DNA of 64,000 nt, from positions 1,920,001 to 1,984,000 of the forward strand of contig NZ_CP118747.1 in assembly GCF_030996345.1 (NCBI RefSeq), read 5' to 3'. This DNA is from Acidithiobacillus sp. AMEEHan. Its GTDB lineage: Bacteria > Pseudomonadota > Gammaproteobacteria > Acidithiobacillales > Acidithiobacillaceae. Position 1 is the first letter of the stretch, and every line of letters starts with the position of its first letter. A program made the translations under genes and the position numbers. The notes under the pieces were generated by a model. It was not told where the DNA came from. It did no database searches and was given only the letters and a program-made list of their open reading frames with translations. Below are positions 9,610-18,599 of the stretch, piece after piece.

Positions 9610-10755
9610 ATGGGTACGCTGACCCTGGCCCTGATCCTGCTGCTTCCACTCGCCTTTCTGGCAGGTTGGTGGGTTTCCGCCCGTCGTGTCCGCCGTCCGT
9701 CGCCCGTTCCTTTGCCTCGTGCCTATGTGCAAGGCTTGGGGCACCTTCTCGGTGAGCGCAACGACGAGGCGGTAAAAACCTTCCTCGATGCGCTGCGCCG
9801 CTACCCCGAGAGCTCCGAACTTCTGCTGGCCCTGGGGCGTATGTTCCGACGTCGCGGTGAGCTGGAGCGGGCGCTCAGCGTGCATCAACATCTACTCGAT
9901 CAGCAAGAGCTGGATGTGCTGGGCAAGCAGGAAGTTCTGCTGGAAATGGCCCGTGACTATCTCAAGGCAGGGATCCTCAACCGTGCCGAGGTGATTCTGG
10001 TGGAATTGTTGCACAAGGATGGTGACTCCTTGCCGGCACGCCAACTCCTCGCGGAGGTCTATGAGCTGGGGGGCGACTGGGAGCAGGCCATACGAACCCG
10101 GCGAGCATTGCGGGACCATGGTCAGATGGGCCAAAACCGAATCATCGCCCTGCTCTATTGCGAGCTTGCGGAGGAGAGCCTGCGTCGCGAGGAAGCCGTC
10201 GAGGCGTACTTGAGTGAAGCGGAGCGGGCAGACCCGCAATGCCCCCGGCTTGCACTGCTGCGTGGCCGGATTGCCCATGGGCAGTGCGATTTTGAAGCTG
10301 CGGCGCGTCAATGGTCGACACTGCTGCGAGCTGATCGATTCGCGGTGCTGGCGCAAATACTGGTGCCGTATCTGGAGAGCCTGCACAATTGCGAAGCGTC
10401 GATCGATTGTCGCGCCTGGCGCGCGCAGTTGCTGGCGCTGGCAGACAGTGCCTCGCTCCTGCTGCCACGGCTCATAGATGCCGTGCGTGAAGTCGAGGGG
10501 GATGCTGCGGTCATCGCGTTGCTGCAGGACAAGCTGCAGGAAGGGGATGATCGCGTCGTACTGCAGCTCTATCTGCGGGCCGGCGGCGATGTCACCGCAG
10601 TCGTACCGCGGATGCAGCGAACGATTGTAGAGTTACCCCTTGCCGACGGCCTCTTTCATTGTCAGCACTGTGGCTATCAGACTGGAGAATTTTATTGGCG
10701 CTGCCCTAGCTGCCGCCATTGGGACACCTTTCGCAGCGGAGGACTTGCGGCATGA
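9610..10755 (+). CDS. lapB: Lipopolysaccharide assembly protein LapB (YciM)
   Basis: An inner-membrane-anchored TPR protein that adjusts LPS synthesis through FtsH and LpxC in enterobacteria. The 381-residue protein has an N-terminal membrane helix (about 3-20), then a series of TPR-like helix pairs (for example [20 protein letters not shown]), and ends in a rubredoxin-type zinc ribbon with two CxxC pairs ([18 protein letters not shown]). All parts match LapB. The small lapA gene often found between ihfB and lapB is absent: the gap is only 14 bases. The stop overlaps the pyrF start (ATGA). Confidence 0.92.
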   Translation: MGTLTLALILLLPLAFLAGWWVSARRVRRPSPVPLPRAYVQGLGHLLGERNDEAVKTFLDALRRYPESSELLLALGRMFRRRGELERALSVHQHLLDQQELDVLGKQEVLLEMARDYLKAGILNRAEVILVELLHKDGDSLPARQLLAEVYELGGDWEQAIRTRRALRDHGQMGQNRIIALLYCELAEESLRREEAVEAYLSEAERADPQCPRLALLRGRIAHGQCDFEAAARQWSTLLRADRFAVLAQILVPYLESLHNCEASIDCRAWRAQLLALADSASLLLPRLIDAVREVEGDAAVIALLQDKLQEGDDRVVLQLYLRAGGDVTAVVPRMQRTIVELPLADGLFHCQHCGYQTGEFYWRCPSCRHWDTFRSGGLAA

Positions 10756-11450
10756 CCCCACTCATCGTAGCCCTTGATTTTCCTGATGCACGAACGGCCC
10801 TGAGCACGGCCGATCGCCTCGACCCACAACAATGCCGGGTAAAGGTTGGCAAAGAGCTGTTTACCCGTGCCGGCCCGACAGTGGTGGAAAAACTCCAAGC
10901 ACGCGGTTTCCAGGTATTTCTCGATCTGAAATTCCACGACATCCCGGCAACCGTCGCAGGAGCCTGTCGGGCGGCAGCCGAGCTGGGGGTATGGATGCTC
11001 AATGTGCATGCCAGCGGCGGGCGGGCGATGCTCGAAGCCGCGCGGGACGCCGTGTCCGTCAGCGCGGCACCGCCGCTGCTGATTGCTGTCACTGTCCTCA
11101 CCAGTCTGGGCGCTGCCGATCTGGAAGAGATTGGCTGCCACAGCAAGCCCGCCGAGCAGGTGCGACGGCTCGCAGCGCTGGCGGCGGATGCCGGGCTTGC
11201 CGGCGTCGTCTGCTCTGCCCAGGAGGCCGGGCAATTGCGGCAGGAACTGCCAGCATTGCTACGCGTCACACCGGGAATTCGTCCGGCGGGCTCTGCCCGG
11301 GATGACCAGCGGCGTGTCCTCACACCCGCCGAGGCTCTGGCGCAAGGCTCCGATTTCCTGGTGATCGGAAGACCGATCACGGCTGCCCCCGATCCTGCTG
11401 CCGTCGTCGCCTCGATCATTGCTGATATAGCCGCGGCAGGTGTCGCGTAA
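10752..11450 (+). CDS. pyrF: Orotidine 5'-phosphate decarboxylase
   Basis: Last step of UMP synthesis. The protein has 232 residues. The catalytic Lys/Asp array is seen as [24 protein letters not shown], the LTSLG loop and VTPGIRPAG also fit group I PyrF. ATG 10752 overlaps the lapB stop. The lapB-pyrF arrangement is common in gammaproteobacteria. Unusually convenient here, pyrE follows only 27 bases downstream, so two successive pyrimidine enzymes are co-located. Confidence 0.95.
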   Translation: MTPLIVALDFPDARTALSTADRLDPQQCRVKVGKELFTRAGPTVVEKLQARGFQVFLDLKFHDIPATVAGACRAAAELGVWMLNVHASGGRAMLEAARDAVSVSAAPPLLIAVTVLTSLGAADLEEIGCHSKPAEQVRRLAALAADAGLAGVVCSAQEAGQLRQELPALLRVTPGIRPAGSARDDQRRVLTPAEALAQGSDFLVIGRPITAAPDPAAVVASIIADIAAAGVA

Positions 11451-11477
11451 TTCGCCCCTATTTTGGAGAATCGAAAA

Positions 11478-12083
11478 ATGTCGAAGCCAATGTTCAGTGC
11501 CGATCAGCTCGTCGCCCTCTACGAGCAGGACGGCGCACTCCTGCACGGTCACTTTTTGCTTTCCTCGGGTTTGCACAGCGATACCTATCTGCAATCGGCT
11601 CGGGTGTTGCAGTATCCCGAGCATGCGGCGCAGGTTGCCGAGGCAATGGTCGCCGGTATCCCCGCGGCACTGCGCACGCAGATCACCGCGGTTGTCGGTC
11701 CGGCCATGGGCGCGGTCATCGTTGCCCATGAGTGTGGACGGGCCTTGGGGGTGCGCGCCTTCTTCACTGAGCGGGAAGGCGGACAGATGACCTTGCGTCG
11801 CGGCTTTGCCCTCGATCCCGGGGAAGGAGTGCTGGTGGTCGAAGACATTACCACCACTGGCGGCTCCACTAGAGAGTGCATCGCCGTCGTGCAGGCCAGC
11901 GGCGCAAAAGTGGTGACGGTATCGGCAATCATCGACCGTAGCAGTGGGGGCATTTCGGATTTCGACGGAGTACCGTATTATCCGCTGCTTCGTTTGCCCG
12001 TGCAGACCTGGGAGGCGGCCAACTGCCCTCTCTGTGCCACGGCTTCACCGGCGGTCAAGCCCGGTAGTCGCGGCTTACGTTGA
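11478..12083 (+). CDS. pyrE: Orotate phosphoribosyltransferase
   Basis: Joins orotate to PRPP to make OMP, the substrate of the preceding pyrF product. The protein has 201 residues. The PRPP-binding signature VLVVEDITTTGGSTRE is clear, and LLSSGLHSDTYLQ is the orotate-binding loop. ATG 11478 is preceded by GGAG at 11465-11468. It is probably in one transcript with lapB-pyrF. No obvious terminator is seen in the 73 bases before tig. Confidence 0.95.
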   Translation: MSKPMFSADQLVALYEQDGALLHGHFLLSSGLHSDTYLQSARVLQYPEHAAQVAEAMVAGIPAALRTQITAVVGPAMGAVIVAHECGRALGVRAFFTEREGGQMTLRRGFALDPGEGVLVVEDITTTGGSTRECIAVVQASGAKVVTVSAIIDRSSGGISDFDGVPYYPLLRLPVQTWEAANCPLCATASPAVKPGSRGLR

Positions 12084-12156
12084 AGTTGAGCAAATTCGGT
12101 CAAGGTCTTAGGATGGACCCGTGGCCATGGAAACATTGCAGAGAAAGGATCAAGTC

Positions 12157-13437
12157 ATGGAGTTGAATACCCCCGCCGATGCGCCATTGCAGCGGCATAT
12201 GCGTTTTACGGTGCCCGCCGCCGACGTCGAAGCACATTACAAAGAATCCCTGCGCCACAAGGCGAAGCATGCCCGCCTGCCGGGTTTCCGTCCGGGCAAG
12301 GTACCGATGCCGGTCGTCGAGCGCCAGTTCGGACGTGATGCCCTGCTTGAGGCCTTTGACGAATTGATCAACGAACATTACGCCAACGCCCTGCGCAGCC
12401 ACGAACTGCGTCCCGTGGCGCGGCCCGAGGTCAACGTTGAACAGGGAGCGCCGGGGCAGGACCTGATCTTTACCGCCGTGGTCGAAGTCTACCCGGAGTT
12501 TACCCCGCAGACGCCCAGCGCCTTACTGACGCGCAAAGTGGTGGAAATCACCGACGAAGACGTCGAGCGCACGCTCACGGTCATGCGCCAGCAGCGCCAA
12601 GACTACGTCTCGGTAGCGCGGGCGGCGCAGTCACAAGATCGCGTATTGATCGATTTCGTGGGCAAGATCGATGGCGAACCCTTTGCCGGCGGGAGCATGG
12701 ATGATTATCCGGTCCTCATCGGCGCGGGACGTTTGCTGCCGGAGATGGAGAATGCCTTGGTGGGGATGTCTGCAGGAGAGGAAAAGCGGATTGCCGTCCC
12801 CTTCCCGGTGGACTATCCGGTGGCTGAATTGGTTGGCAAGACAGCGGATTTTCTGGTGCGGATGAAGGACGTTGCCGAGCCGCGACTGCCCGAGCTGGAC
12901 AGTGAGTTTGCGCGCTCCCTGGGGATCGAGGACGGCGACGTGGCGACCCTGCGGGAGGAGGTGCGTGCCAATCTGCAGCGCGAAGCCGAGCGACTCAGCC
13001 GTCAGCAGCTCAAGGCAGCGCTGCTGCAGGAAGTGCTGGTTGTCAATTCATTCGAAGTGCCCAAGGCGCTGCTCGCGCAGGAGGCAGAACGGCAAAAGCA
13101 GGGTCGGGAGGGTGAACTCAGTGCGGAGCAGTATGCCGAAGTCGAAAAGCGCGTGCGCCTGGGTCTGATCCTCTCCGAGCTGGCGCGGCAACAGCAACTG
13201 CGTGCAGCAAGCGCAAAAATGGAGCAGGCCCTGGCGGAAATGGCCGAGCAGTACGAAGACCCACGCGAGTTCATGGCCTGGTACCGCAAGGATCGGGAAC
13301 GGATGGAAAACCTCGAATCGATGGTCCTCGAGGATGCGGTAGTGGACTGGCTGCTGGAGCGTGTTACAGTGGAGGAACAGAAAATCGGGTTTCAGGACCT
13401 GATTGGTGCTCGCGCTGCCACGGGCAGCGAGGGCTGA
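12157..13437 (+). CDS. tig: Trigger factor (ribosome-associated chaperone and peptidyl-prolyl isomerase)
   Basis: Binds nascent chains at the ribosome exit tunnel. The 426-residue protein shows the ribosome-binding signature LPGFRPGKVPMPVVE (about residues 39-54), an FKBP-type isomerase domain (about 148-235, with DRVLIDFVGKIDG), and the helical C-terminal arms. ATG 12157 is preceded by AAAGGA (12144-12149); an in-frame GTG at 12121 would add 12 residues without a better ribosome site. The tig-clpP-clpX-lon-hupB order is the classical proteobacterial proteostasis cluster. Confidence 0.95.
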   Translation: MELNTPADAPLQRHMRFTVPAADVEAHYKESLRHKAKHARLPGFRPGKVPMPVVERQFGRDALLEAFDELINEHYANALRSHELRPVARPEVNVEQGAPGQDLIFTAVVEVYPEFTPQTPSALLTRKVVEITDEDVERTLTVMRQQRQDYVSVARAAQSQDRVLIDFVGKIDGEPFAGGSMDDYPVLIGAGRLLPEMENALVGMSAGEEKRIAVPFPVDYPVAELVGKTADFLVRMKDVAEPRLPELDSEFARSLGIEDGDVATLREEVRANLQREAERLSRQQLKAALLQEVLVVNSFEVPKALLAQEAERQKQGREGELSAEQYAEVEKRVRLGLILSELARQQQLRAASAKMEQALAEMAEQYEDPREFMAWYRKDRERMENLESMVLEDAVVDWLLERVTVEEQKIGFQDLIGARAATGSEG

Positions 13438-13464
13438 AGCAGGATAACCTGGAGGGCAGTGGTG

Positions 13465-14109
13465 ATGAAGCGGGTATTGCAGGACGAAAATATGCTGGAA
13501 ACGCGGGCGCTAGGTTATGTTCCCATGGTCATCGAGCAGACCGGACGTGGCGAGCGCGCCTTTGATATCTACTCGCGCCTGCTCAAAGAACGGGTCATTT
13601 TTCTGGTTGGCCCGGTCGAAGACATGATGGCCAATCTGGTGGTGGCCCAGCTCCTGTTTCTGGAAGCGGAAAATCCGGAAAAGGATATTGCCCTCTATAT
13701 CAACAGCCCGGGTGGTTCGGTGACCGCAGGGTTGGCCATTTACGATACCATGCAGTTCATCCGCCCCGCGGTCAGCACGGTTTGCGTGGGGCAGGCGGCC
13801 AGTATGGGGGCAGTGCTTCTCGCTGCGGGTGCCGAGGGTAAGCGTTACGCCCTTCCCAATGCGCGGATCATGTTACATCAGCCCTCGGGAGGTTTTCAGG
13901 GGGTAGCGCATGACATCGACATCCACGCCAAAGAGATCCTGCGGATTCGCGAGCGCCTGAACGAGATCCTGGTGCATCACACCGGTCAGAAAAAAGAGCG
14001 TATCGAGCGGGATCTCGATCGGGATTTCTTCATGTCTGCCAATGAAGCGAAAGAATATTCCTTGGTTGATGCCGTCATTACCCACCGGGGCGATGACGAG
14101 AGTGCCTGA
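13465..14109 (+). CDS. clpP: ATP-dependent Clp protease proteolytic subunit
   Basis: Self-assembling serine protease chamber that works with ClpX. The 214 residues include the catalytic serine ([11 protein letters not shown]), catalytic histidine ([10 protein letters not shown]) and aspartate ([11 protein letters not shown]), with the N-terminal [17 protein letters not shown] block typical of ClpP1. ATG 13465 has GGAGGG eight bases upstream (13451-13456); two GTG codons just before it are alternative starts. clpX begins 20 bases after the stop. Confidence 0.96.
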   Translation: MKRVLQDENMLETRALGYVPMVIEQTGRGERAFDIYSRLLKERVIFLVGPVEDMMANLVVAQLLFLEAENPEKDIALYINSPGGSVTAGLAIYDTMQFIRPAVSTVCVGQAASMGAVLLAAGAEGKRYALPNARIMLHQPSGGFQGVAHDIDIHAKEILRIRERLNEILVHHTGQKKERIERDLDRDFFMSANEAKEYSLVDAVITHRGDDESA

Positions 14110-14129
14110 AGACAGGCAGGAGTGTAGCG

Positions 14130-15404
14130 ATGTCTGGAAAAAATGAGAGCAGTGGTGACAAGAACCTCTGTTGTTCCTTTTGTGGCAAAACGCAACACGA
14201 AGTACGCAAGCTGATTGCCGGACCCAACGTCTTTATCTGCGACGAGTGTATTGAGCTATGTAATGACATCGTCAAGGATGAATCCATGGACGAAACCGCC
14301 AGCGGCAAGGAGCAGAAGCTGCCCAAGCCGATGGAGATTCGCCAGACCCTGGATGATTACGTTATTGGTCAGGATGTTGCCAAAAAGGTCCTGTCGGTGG
14401 CGGTGTATAACCATTACAAACGTCTCGAGCATGGCGGCTCCGGTGCCGATGTGGAGCTCGACAAGAGCAATATCCTGCTCATCGGCCCTACCGGTTCGGG
14501 TAAGACCTTGCTGGCGCAGACCCTCGCGCGCCTGCTCAACGTGCCGTTCGCCATGGCGGACGCGACGACGCTGACCGAGGCTGGCTATGTCGGCGAAGAT
14601 GTCGAGAACATCATCCAGAAGCTCCTGCAAAAATGCGATTATGACGTCGAGAAGGCGCAGACGGGCATTGTCTATATCGATGAGATCGACAAGATTTCCC
14701 GCAAGTCCGAAAACCCTTCCATCACCCGCGACGTGTCAGGGGAAGGAGTGCAGCAGGCTCTGCTCAAGCTGATCGAGGGCACGGTGGCCTCGGTGCCGCC
14801 GCAGGGTGGCCGCAAGCATCCGCAGCAGGAATTTTTGCAGGTCGATACGCGCAATATCCTTTTCATCTGCGGCGGTGCCTTTGCCGGTCTGGAAAAGGCC
14901 GTAGCCAGCCGTCTGGAGAAGGGCGGTATCGGTTTTGGTGCCAAGATCAAGAAAGGTAAGGAAAATCTGGCTACCGCCACGATGATGGAGAATCTCGAGC
15001 CTGAGGATCTGGTGCGCTATGGCTTGATCCCGGAGTTTGTCGGCCGCCTGCCCATCCTCGCCCTGCTCGAAGAACTGGACGAAGACGCCCTGGTGACGAT
15101 CCTCACCGAGCCCAAGAATGCCCTCGTCAAGCAGTACCAAAAGCTTTTCGCCTTGGAAGGCATCCAACTCGAGATTCGTCCCGAGGCCCTGCGCGCCATT
15201 GCCAAGAAGGCGCTCACGCGCAAGACCGGCGCACGTGGGTTGCGCTCTATTCTCGAGCATATCCTGCTCGACACCATGTACGAGCTACCCTCCATGACCG
15301 GCATTCGCAAGGTCGTGATCGATGCCGGAGTGGTGGAGAGTGGCAACCAGCCCTTGCTCGTGTATGACGAGGCGACCAAGGTGGATGCTTCTCACCCTGC
15401 CTGA
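14130..15404 (+). CDS. clpX: ATP-dependent Clp protease ATP-binding subunit ClpX
   Basis: Hexameric AAA+ unfoldase that feeds substrates to ClpP. The 424 residues start with a four-cysteine zinc-binding domain ([11 protein letters not shown] and ICDECIELC), then Walker [13 protein letters not shown], Walker [10 protein letters not shown], and the pore-loop GYVGEDV. The IGF-type loop that docks on ClpP is expected near residue 270. Adjacent hairpins end the transcript before lon. Confidence 0.97.
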   Translation: MSGKNESSGDKNLCCSFCGKTQHEVRKLIAGPNVFICDECIELCNDIVKDESMDETASGKEQKLPKPMEIRQTLDDYVIGQDVAKKVLSVAVYNHYKRLEHGGSGADVELDKSNILLIGPTGSGKTLLAQTLARLLNVPFAMADATTLTEAGYVGEDVENIIQKLLQKCDYDVEKAQTGIVYIDEIDKISRKSENPSITRDVSGEGVQQALLKLIEGTVASVPPQGGRKHPQQEFLQVDTRNILFICGGAFAGLEKAVASRLEKGGIGFGAKIKKGKENLATATMMENLEPEDLVRYGLIPEFVGRLPILALLEELDEDALVTILTEPKNALVKQYQKLFALEGIQLEIRPEALRAIAKKALTRKTGARGLRSILEHILLDTMYELPSMTGIRKVVIDAGVVESGNQPLLVYDEATKVDASHPA

Positions 15405-15415
15405 GTCGTGCCGAT

Positions 15416-15478
15416 CCGACGCTGTTGAAAATGGCGGCGTCGGTCCCCATCTCCTCCACCCATGGGGAGAGTTTTTCT
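15416..15478 (+). terminator. Two adjacent hairpins ending clpX transcription
   Basis: First hairpin: seven-base stem CCGACGC (15416-15422) with GCGTCGG (15437-15443) and a 14-base loop. Second hairpin: TCCCCAT (15444-15450) with ATGGGGA (15462-15468), followed by GTTTTTCTT, a usual intrinsic terminator. The two stems are directly adjacent with no spacer. They lie 11 bases after the clpX stop and 23 bases before lon. Confidence 0.75.
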
Positions 15479-15501
15479 TCCCCGCTACCCTGGAGTGAAG
15501 C

Positions 15502-17937
15502 GTGGCTGAATCCAAAACAAGTTCTCTACTGAGCGAAGAATCCCTCATCGTCCCCGTCCTGCCGCTGCGCGACGTGGTGGTATTTCCGTTCATGGTCATC
15601 CCTCTTTTTGTTGGGCGCCCAAAATCCATCCGCGCCTTGGAAGACGCCATGGCCGGTGACAAGCAGATTCTGCTCGTTGCCCAACGCAACGCTGCCGATG
15701 ACGATCCCGAGCCCGAACGGATCTTCCGCATGGGCACGGTCGCTACCATCCTGCAATTGCTGAAGCTCCCCGATGGTACCGTGAAGGTCTTGGTGGAAGG
15801 TACCGACCGGGCCCGTATCCAGGCCTTTCTCCCCGCGGAAGAAACGCTGCGGGCGCAGATTGCGGTGGTACGCTCCGGTACGGCCAACGACCGTGAACTG
15901 GAGGCGTTGTTGCGTTCGGTGCAGGCGCAGTTCGAGGCCTACGTCAAACTCAACAAGAAGATCCCGCCGGAGATCCTGCAAACCCTCGCCAGCATCGATG
16001 ACCCAGCGCGTCTGGCCGATACTGTGGCCGCCCATCTCAACCTCAAGCTCGAGGAAAAGCAGGAAATCCTGGAAAAGGCAGAGACCCGCGCGCGGCTCGA
16101 ACACCTGCTCGGCATGATGGAGTCTGAGATCGATCTCTTGCAGGTGGAAAAGCGGATTCGCGGTCGCGTCAAGCGGCAAATGGAAAAGAGTCAGCGCGAG
16201 TACTATCTCAACGAGCAGATGAAAGCCATCCAGAAGGAACTGGGCGACCTGTCGGAGGAGGGCGGCAACGAGGCCGACGAACTGGCACGCAAGATCCAGA
16301 AGGCGGGTATGCCGAAGGACGTGCGCGCCAAGGCCGAGGCAGAGCTCAAAAAACTGCGCATGATGAGTCCGATGTCGGCGGAAGCCACCGTCGTGCGCAA
16401 CTACATCGACTGGCTGGTTGCCGTGCCGTGGAAGAAACGTAGCAAGATCACCCGGGATCTGGCCCACGCCAAGGAGATCCTGGATGCTGATCACTACGGC
16501 CTGGAAGACGTGAAAGAGCGGATCCTGGAATACCTCGCGGTGCAGCAGCGGGTCGGCAATAGTCATGGTCCGATTCTCTGTCTGGTGGGCCCACCAGGAG
16601 TGGGTAAGACCAGTCTGGGCCGTTCCATCGCGCAGGCGACGGGGCGCAAGTTCGTGCGTATGTCCTTGGGCGGTGTCCGCGATGAAGCGGAAATCCGTGG
16701 GCATCGGCGCACCTACATCGGCGCCTTGCCCGGCAAGATCGTGCAGAGTCTGTCCAAGGTAGGTACTCGCAACCCGCTGATGTTGCTCGACGAAGTCGAC
16801 AAGATGGCCATGGATTTTCGCGGCGATCCAGCTTCGGCCTTGCTCGAGGTTCTCGATCCGGAGCAGAACAACACCTTCAACGATCATTACCTGGAGGTGG
16901 ATTTCAATCTGTCCGAGGTCATGTTCGTCACCACTGCCAACACCCTCAATATCCCGGCACCGCTGATGGATCGCATGGAGGTGATTCGCATCTCGGGTTA
17001 TACCGAAGACGAGAAGATCCACATTGCCAATCAGTATTTGCTGCCCAAGCAGATCGAGAAGGCAGGGTTGCGTCAGGACGAAATCCACATCTCGACGGCC
17101 GTGATCCGGGACATCATTCGTCATTACACCCGTGAAGCCGGGGTGCGGAATCTCGAACGGGAACTGGCGCGCCTCTGCCGCAAAGTGGTCAAGGAGCTGC
17201 TTCTTGACAAAAAACGTCGAAAGATACAGATCAGCGAGCGCAATCTCGACAAGTATCTTGGCGTACAACGCTTTGATTTCGGCAAGGCCGAGAAGGAAAA
17301 TCGCATCGGCGAAGTCACTGGCTTGGCCTGGACGGAGGTGGGCGGCGAACTGCTCAGCATTGAAGCGGTGGTTGTCCCGGGACGGGGCAAGCTGCTGATC
17401 ACCGGCAAGCTGGGCGATGTCATGCAGGAGTCGATCCAGGCAGCGATGAGTGTGGTGCGCGCACGTTCCGGTATTCTCGGCATCGCCCCGGATTTCTATC
17501 AGAATCGGGATGTGCACATTCACGTGCCGGAAGGTGCCACGCCCAAGGATGGTCCGAGTGCCGGCATCGGTATGGTGACGGCCTTGGTTTCGGCGCTGAC
17601 CGGTATCCCGGTGCACGCCAGTGTGGCTATGACCGGTGAAATTACCCTGCGTGGCGAGGTGCTGCCAATCGGTGGGCTGAAAGAAAAGCTGCTGGCAGCG
17701 CATCGTGGTGGTATCAGTACTGTTTTGATCCCGGCGGAAAATGAAAAGGATCTGCAGGATATTCCGAAAAACGTACGCGATGCTCTGACCATCAAACCAG
17801 TGCGTTGGATAGACGAGGTTTTTGCTATTGCCCTGGAGCGCATGCCAGAGCCGTTGCCAGCCAACGAGGAGGGTGCCGTGGCAGCGACCGCGGTTCCGGC
17901 CGAGGAAGGCTCCGGCAAACGCGGTGCGGCGCACTGA
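15502..17937 (+). CDS. lon: ATP-dependent protease La
   Basis: Cytoplasmic AAA+ serine protease for misfolded and regulatory proteins. The 811-residue protein has an N-terminal substrate domain (about 15-210, starting [11 protein letters not shown]), a central AAA+ module with Walker [13 protein letters not shown] and Walker [10 protein letters not shown], and a C-terminal protease domain with the catalytic serine in [10 protein letters not shown] and the lysine in [14 protein letters not shown]. The GTG start at 15502 is preceded by TGGAG at 15491. A strong terminator follows the stop. Confidence 0.97.
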   Translation: MAESKTSSLLSEESLIVPVLPLRDVVVFPFMVIPLFVGRPKSIRALEDAMAGDKQILLVAQRNAADDDPEPERIFRMGTVATILQLLKLPDGTVKVLVEGTDRARIQAFLPAEETLRAQIAVVRSGTANDRELEALLRSVQAQFEAYVKLNKKIPPEILQTLASIDDPARLADTVAAHLNLKLEEKQEILEKAETRARLEHLLGMMESEIDLLQVEKRIRGRVKRQMEKSQREYYLNEQMKAIQKELGDLSEEGGNEADELARKIQKAGMPKDVRAKAEAELKKLRMMSPMSAEATVVRNYIDWLVAVPWKKRSKITRDLAHAKEILDADHYGLEDVKERILEYLAVQQRVGNSHGPILCLVGPPGVGKTSLGRSIAQATGRKFVRMSLGGVRDEAEIRGHRRTYIGALPGKIVQSLSKVGTRNPLMLLDEVDKMAMDFRGDPASALLEVLDPEQNNTFNDHYLEVDFNLSEVMFVTTANTLNIPAPLMDRMEVIRISGYTEDEKIHIANQYLLPKQIEKAGLRQDEIHISTAVIRDIIRHYTREAGVRNLERELARLCRKVVKELLLDKKRRKIQISERNLDKYLGVQRFDFGKAEKENRIGEVTGLAWTEVGGELLSIEAVVVPGRGKLLITGKLGDVMQESIQAAMSVVRARSGILGIAPDFYQNRDVHIHVPEGATPKDGPSAGIGMVTALVSALTGIPVHASVAMTGEITLRGEVLPIGGLKEKLLAAHRGGISTVLIPAENEKDLQDIPKNVRDALTIKPVRWIDEVFAIALERMPEPLPANEEGAVAATAVPAEEGSGKRGAAH

Positions 17938-17946
17938 ATCTCGCTA

Positions 17947-17982
17947 CCGCCCCAGAAACAAATCTGGGGCGGTTTATTTTTG
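17947..17982 (+). terminator. Rho-independent terminator after lon
   Basis: A ten-base perfect stem CCGCCCCAGA/TCTGGGGCGG (17947-17956 and 17963-17972) with a six-base loop, followed by TTTATTTTTG. It begins nine bases after the lon stop. Confidence 0.93.
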
Positions 17983-17991
17983 CAGGTGTTC

Positions 17992-18021
17992 TTGACAGTA
18001 CTTTTTTTGTCCTGCTATAAA
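17992..18021 (+). promoter_or_regulatory. Sigma-70-type promoter for hupB
   Basis: A perfect -35 box TTGACA (17992-17997) and -10 box TATAAA (18016-18021) are separated by 18 bases. The hupB start lies about 50 bases further on, giving a short leader with AGGAGACAAGGA before the ATG. It follows directly after the lon terminator, so hupB is likely an independent transcript. Confidence 0.8.
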
Positions 18022-18073
18022 ACTCGAGCCTTAATCGTAAAGCCTCACAGTTCACACTCAGGAGACAAGGAAT

Positions 18074-18346
18074 ATGAACAAATCCGAATTGGTCGAAAAA
18101 ATTGCGGAAGAAGCCGACGTATCCCGCGCTGCAGCCAGCCGCACCCTCGATGCGGCGATCAAGGTCGTTACCGAGGCCCTGCAAGCCGGTGACCAGGTGA
18201 CCCTGGTCGGGTTTGGTTCCTTTATGGTCGCTGAGCGTGAGGCACGTAAGGGTCGTAACCCTGCCACGGGAGCGGAGATCATGATCCCTGCCAGCCGCTC
18301 GCCCAAGTTCAAGGCTGGAAAAGCGCTCCGGGATGCAGTAAACTAG
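18074..18346 (+). CDS. hupB: Nucleoid protein HU, beta type
   Basis: A histone-like DNA-binding protein of 90 residues. The beginning [17 protein letters not shown] and the signature [18 protein letters not shown] are typical of HU; the beta-arm ends in [18 protein letters not shown]. It is preceded by a strong promoter at 17992-18021 and an AGGAG ribosome site. The lon-hupB-ppiD order with tRNA genes in between is conserved in many proteobacteria. Confidence 0.96.
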   Translation: MNKSELVEKIAEEADVSRAAASRTLDAAIKVVTEALQAGDQVTLVGFGSFMVAEREARKGRNPATGAEIMIPASRSPKFKAGKALRDAVN

Positions 18347-18357
18347 GTCTTCTGGTC

Positions 18358-18433
18358 GGGCGGTTAGCTCAGTTGGTAGAGCGTCGGCTTTACACGCCGA
18401 ATGTCGGGGGTTCGAGCCCCTCACCGCCCACCA
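18358..18433 (+). tRNA. tRNA-Val (anticodon TAC)
   Basis: Cloverleaf of 76 bases with encoded CCA. The acceptor stem GGGCGGT pairs with ACCGCCC, the anticodon arm TCGGC-TTTACAC-GCCGA has anticodon TAC, and the T-arm contains GTTCGAGC. It starts 12 bases after hupB and ten bases before tRNA-Asp, so the two tRNAs share a transcript, perhaps with hupB. Confidence 0.95.
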
Positions 18434-18443
18434 AAGCCCTCGT

Positions 18444-18520
18444 GGGGTGGTAGTTCAGTTGGTCAGAATGCCGGCCTGTCACGCCGGAGGTCGCGGGTTC
18501 GAGCCCCGTCCACCCCGCCA
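18444..18520 (+). tRNA. tRNA-Asp (anticodon GTC)
   Basis: Cloverleaf of 77 bases with encoded CCA. Acceptor stem GGGGTGG/CCACCCC, anticodon arm CCGGC-CTGTCAC-GCCGG, and T-loop GGTTCGAGCC. An intrinsic terminator follows within ten bases. Confidence 0.96.
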
Positions 18521-18527
18521 CAACGCA

Positions 18528-18555
18528 GGCGATCCCGATGGGGTCGCCTTTTTTT
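18528..18555 (+). terminator. Rho-independent terminator after tRNA-Val/tRNA-Asp
   Basis: Stem GGCGATCCC (18528-18536) with GGGGTCGCC (18540-18548), containing one G-T pair, followed by seven T residues. Confidence 0.88.
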
Positions 18556-18599
18556 ATGTCTCGGTGGTTACGGATAGTCCATACCTTTGAGGTTTTTCT

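Noticed and set aside
15526-17934. A long open frame on the minus strand opposite lon (about 800 codons)
   Set aside because: It mirrors lon exactly, has a composition rich in His/Gln/Leu without any domain, and arises from codon bias in a G+C-rich gene.
17823-17936. A separate small protein at the Ala/Glu-rich end of lon
   Set aside because: It is the variable C-terminal tail of Lon in the same frame, without its own start signal.
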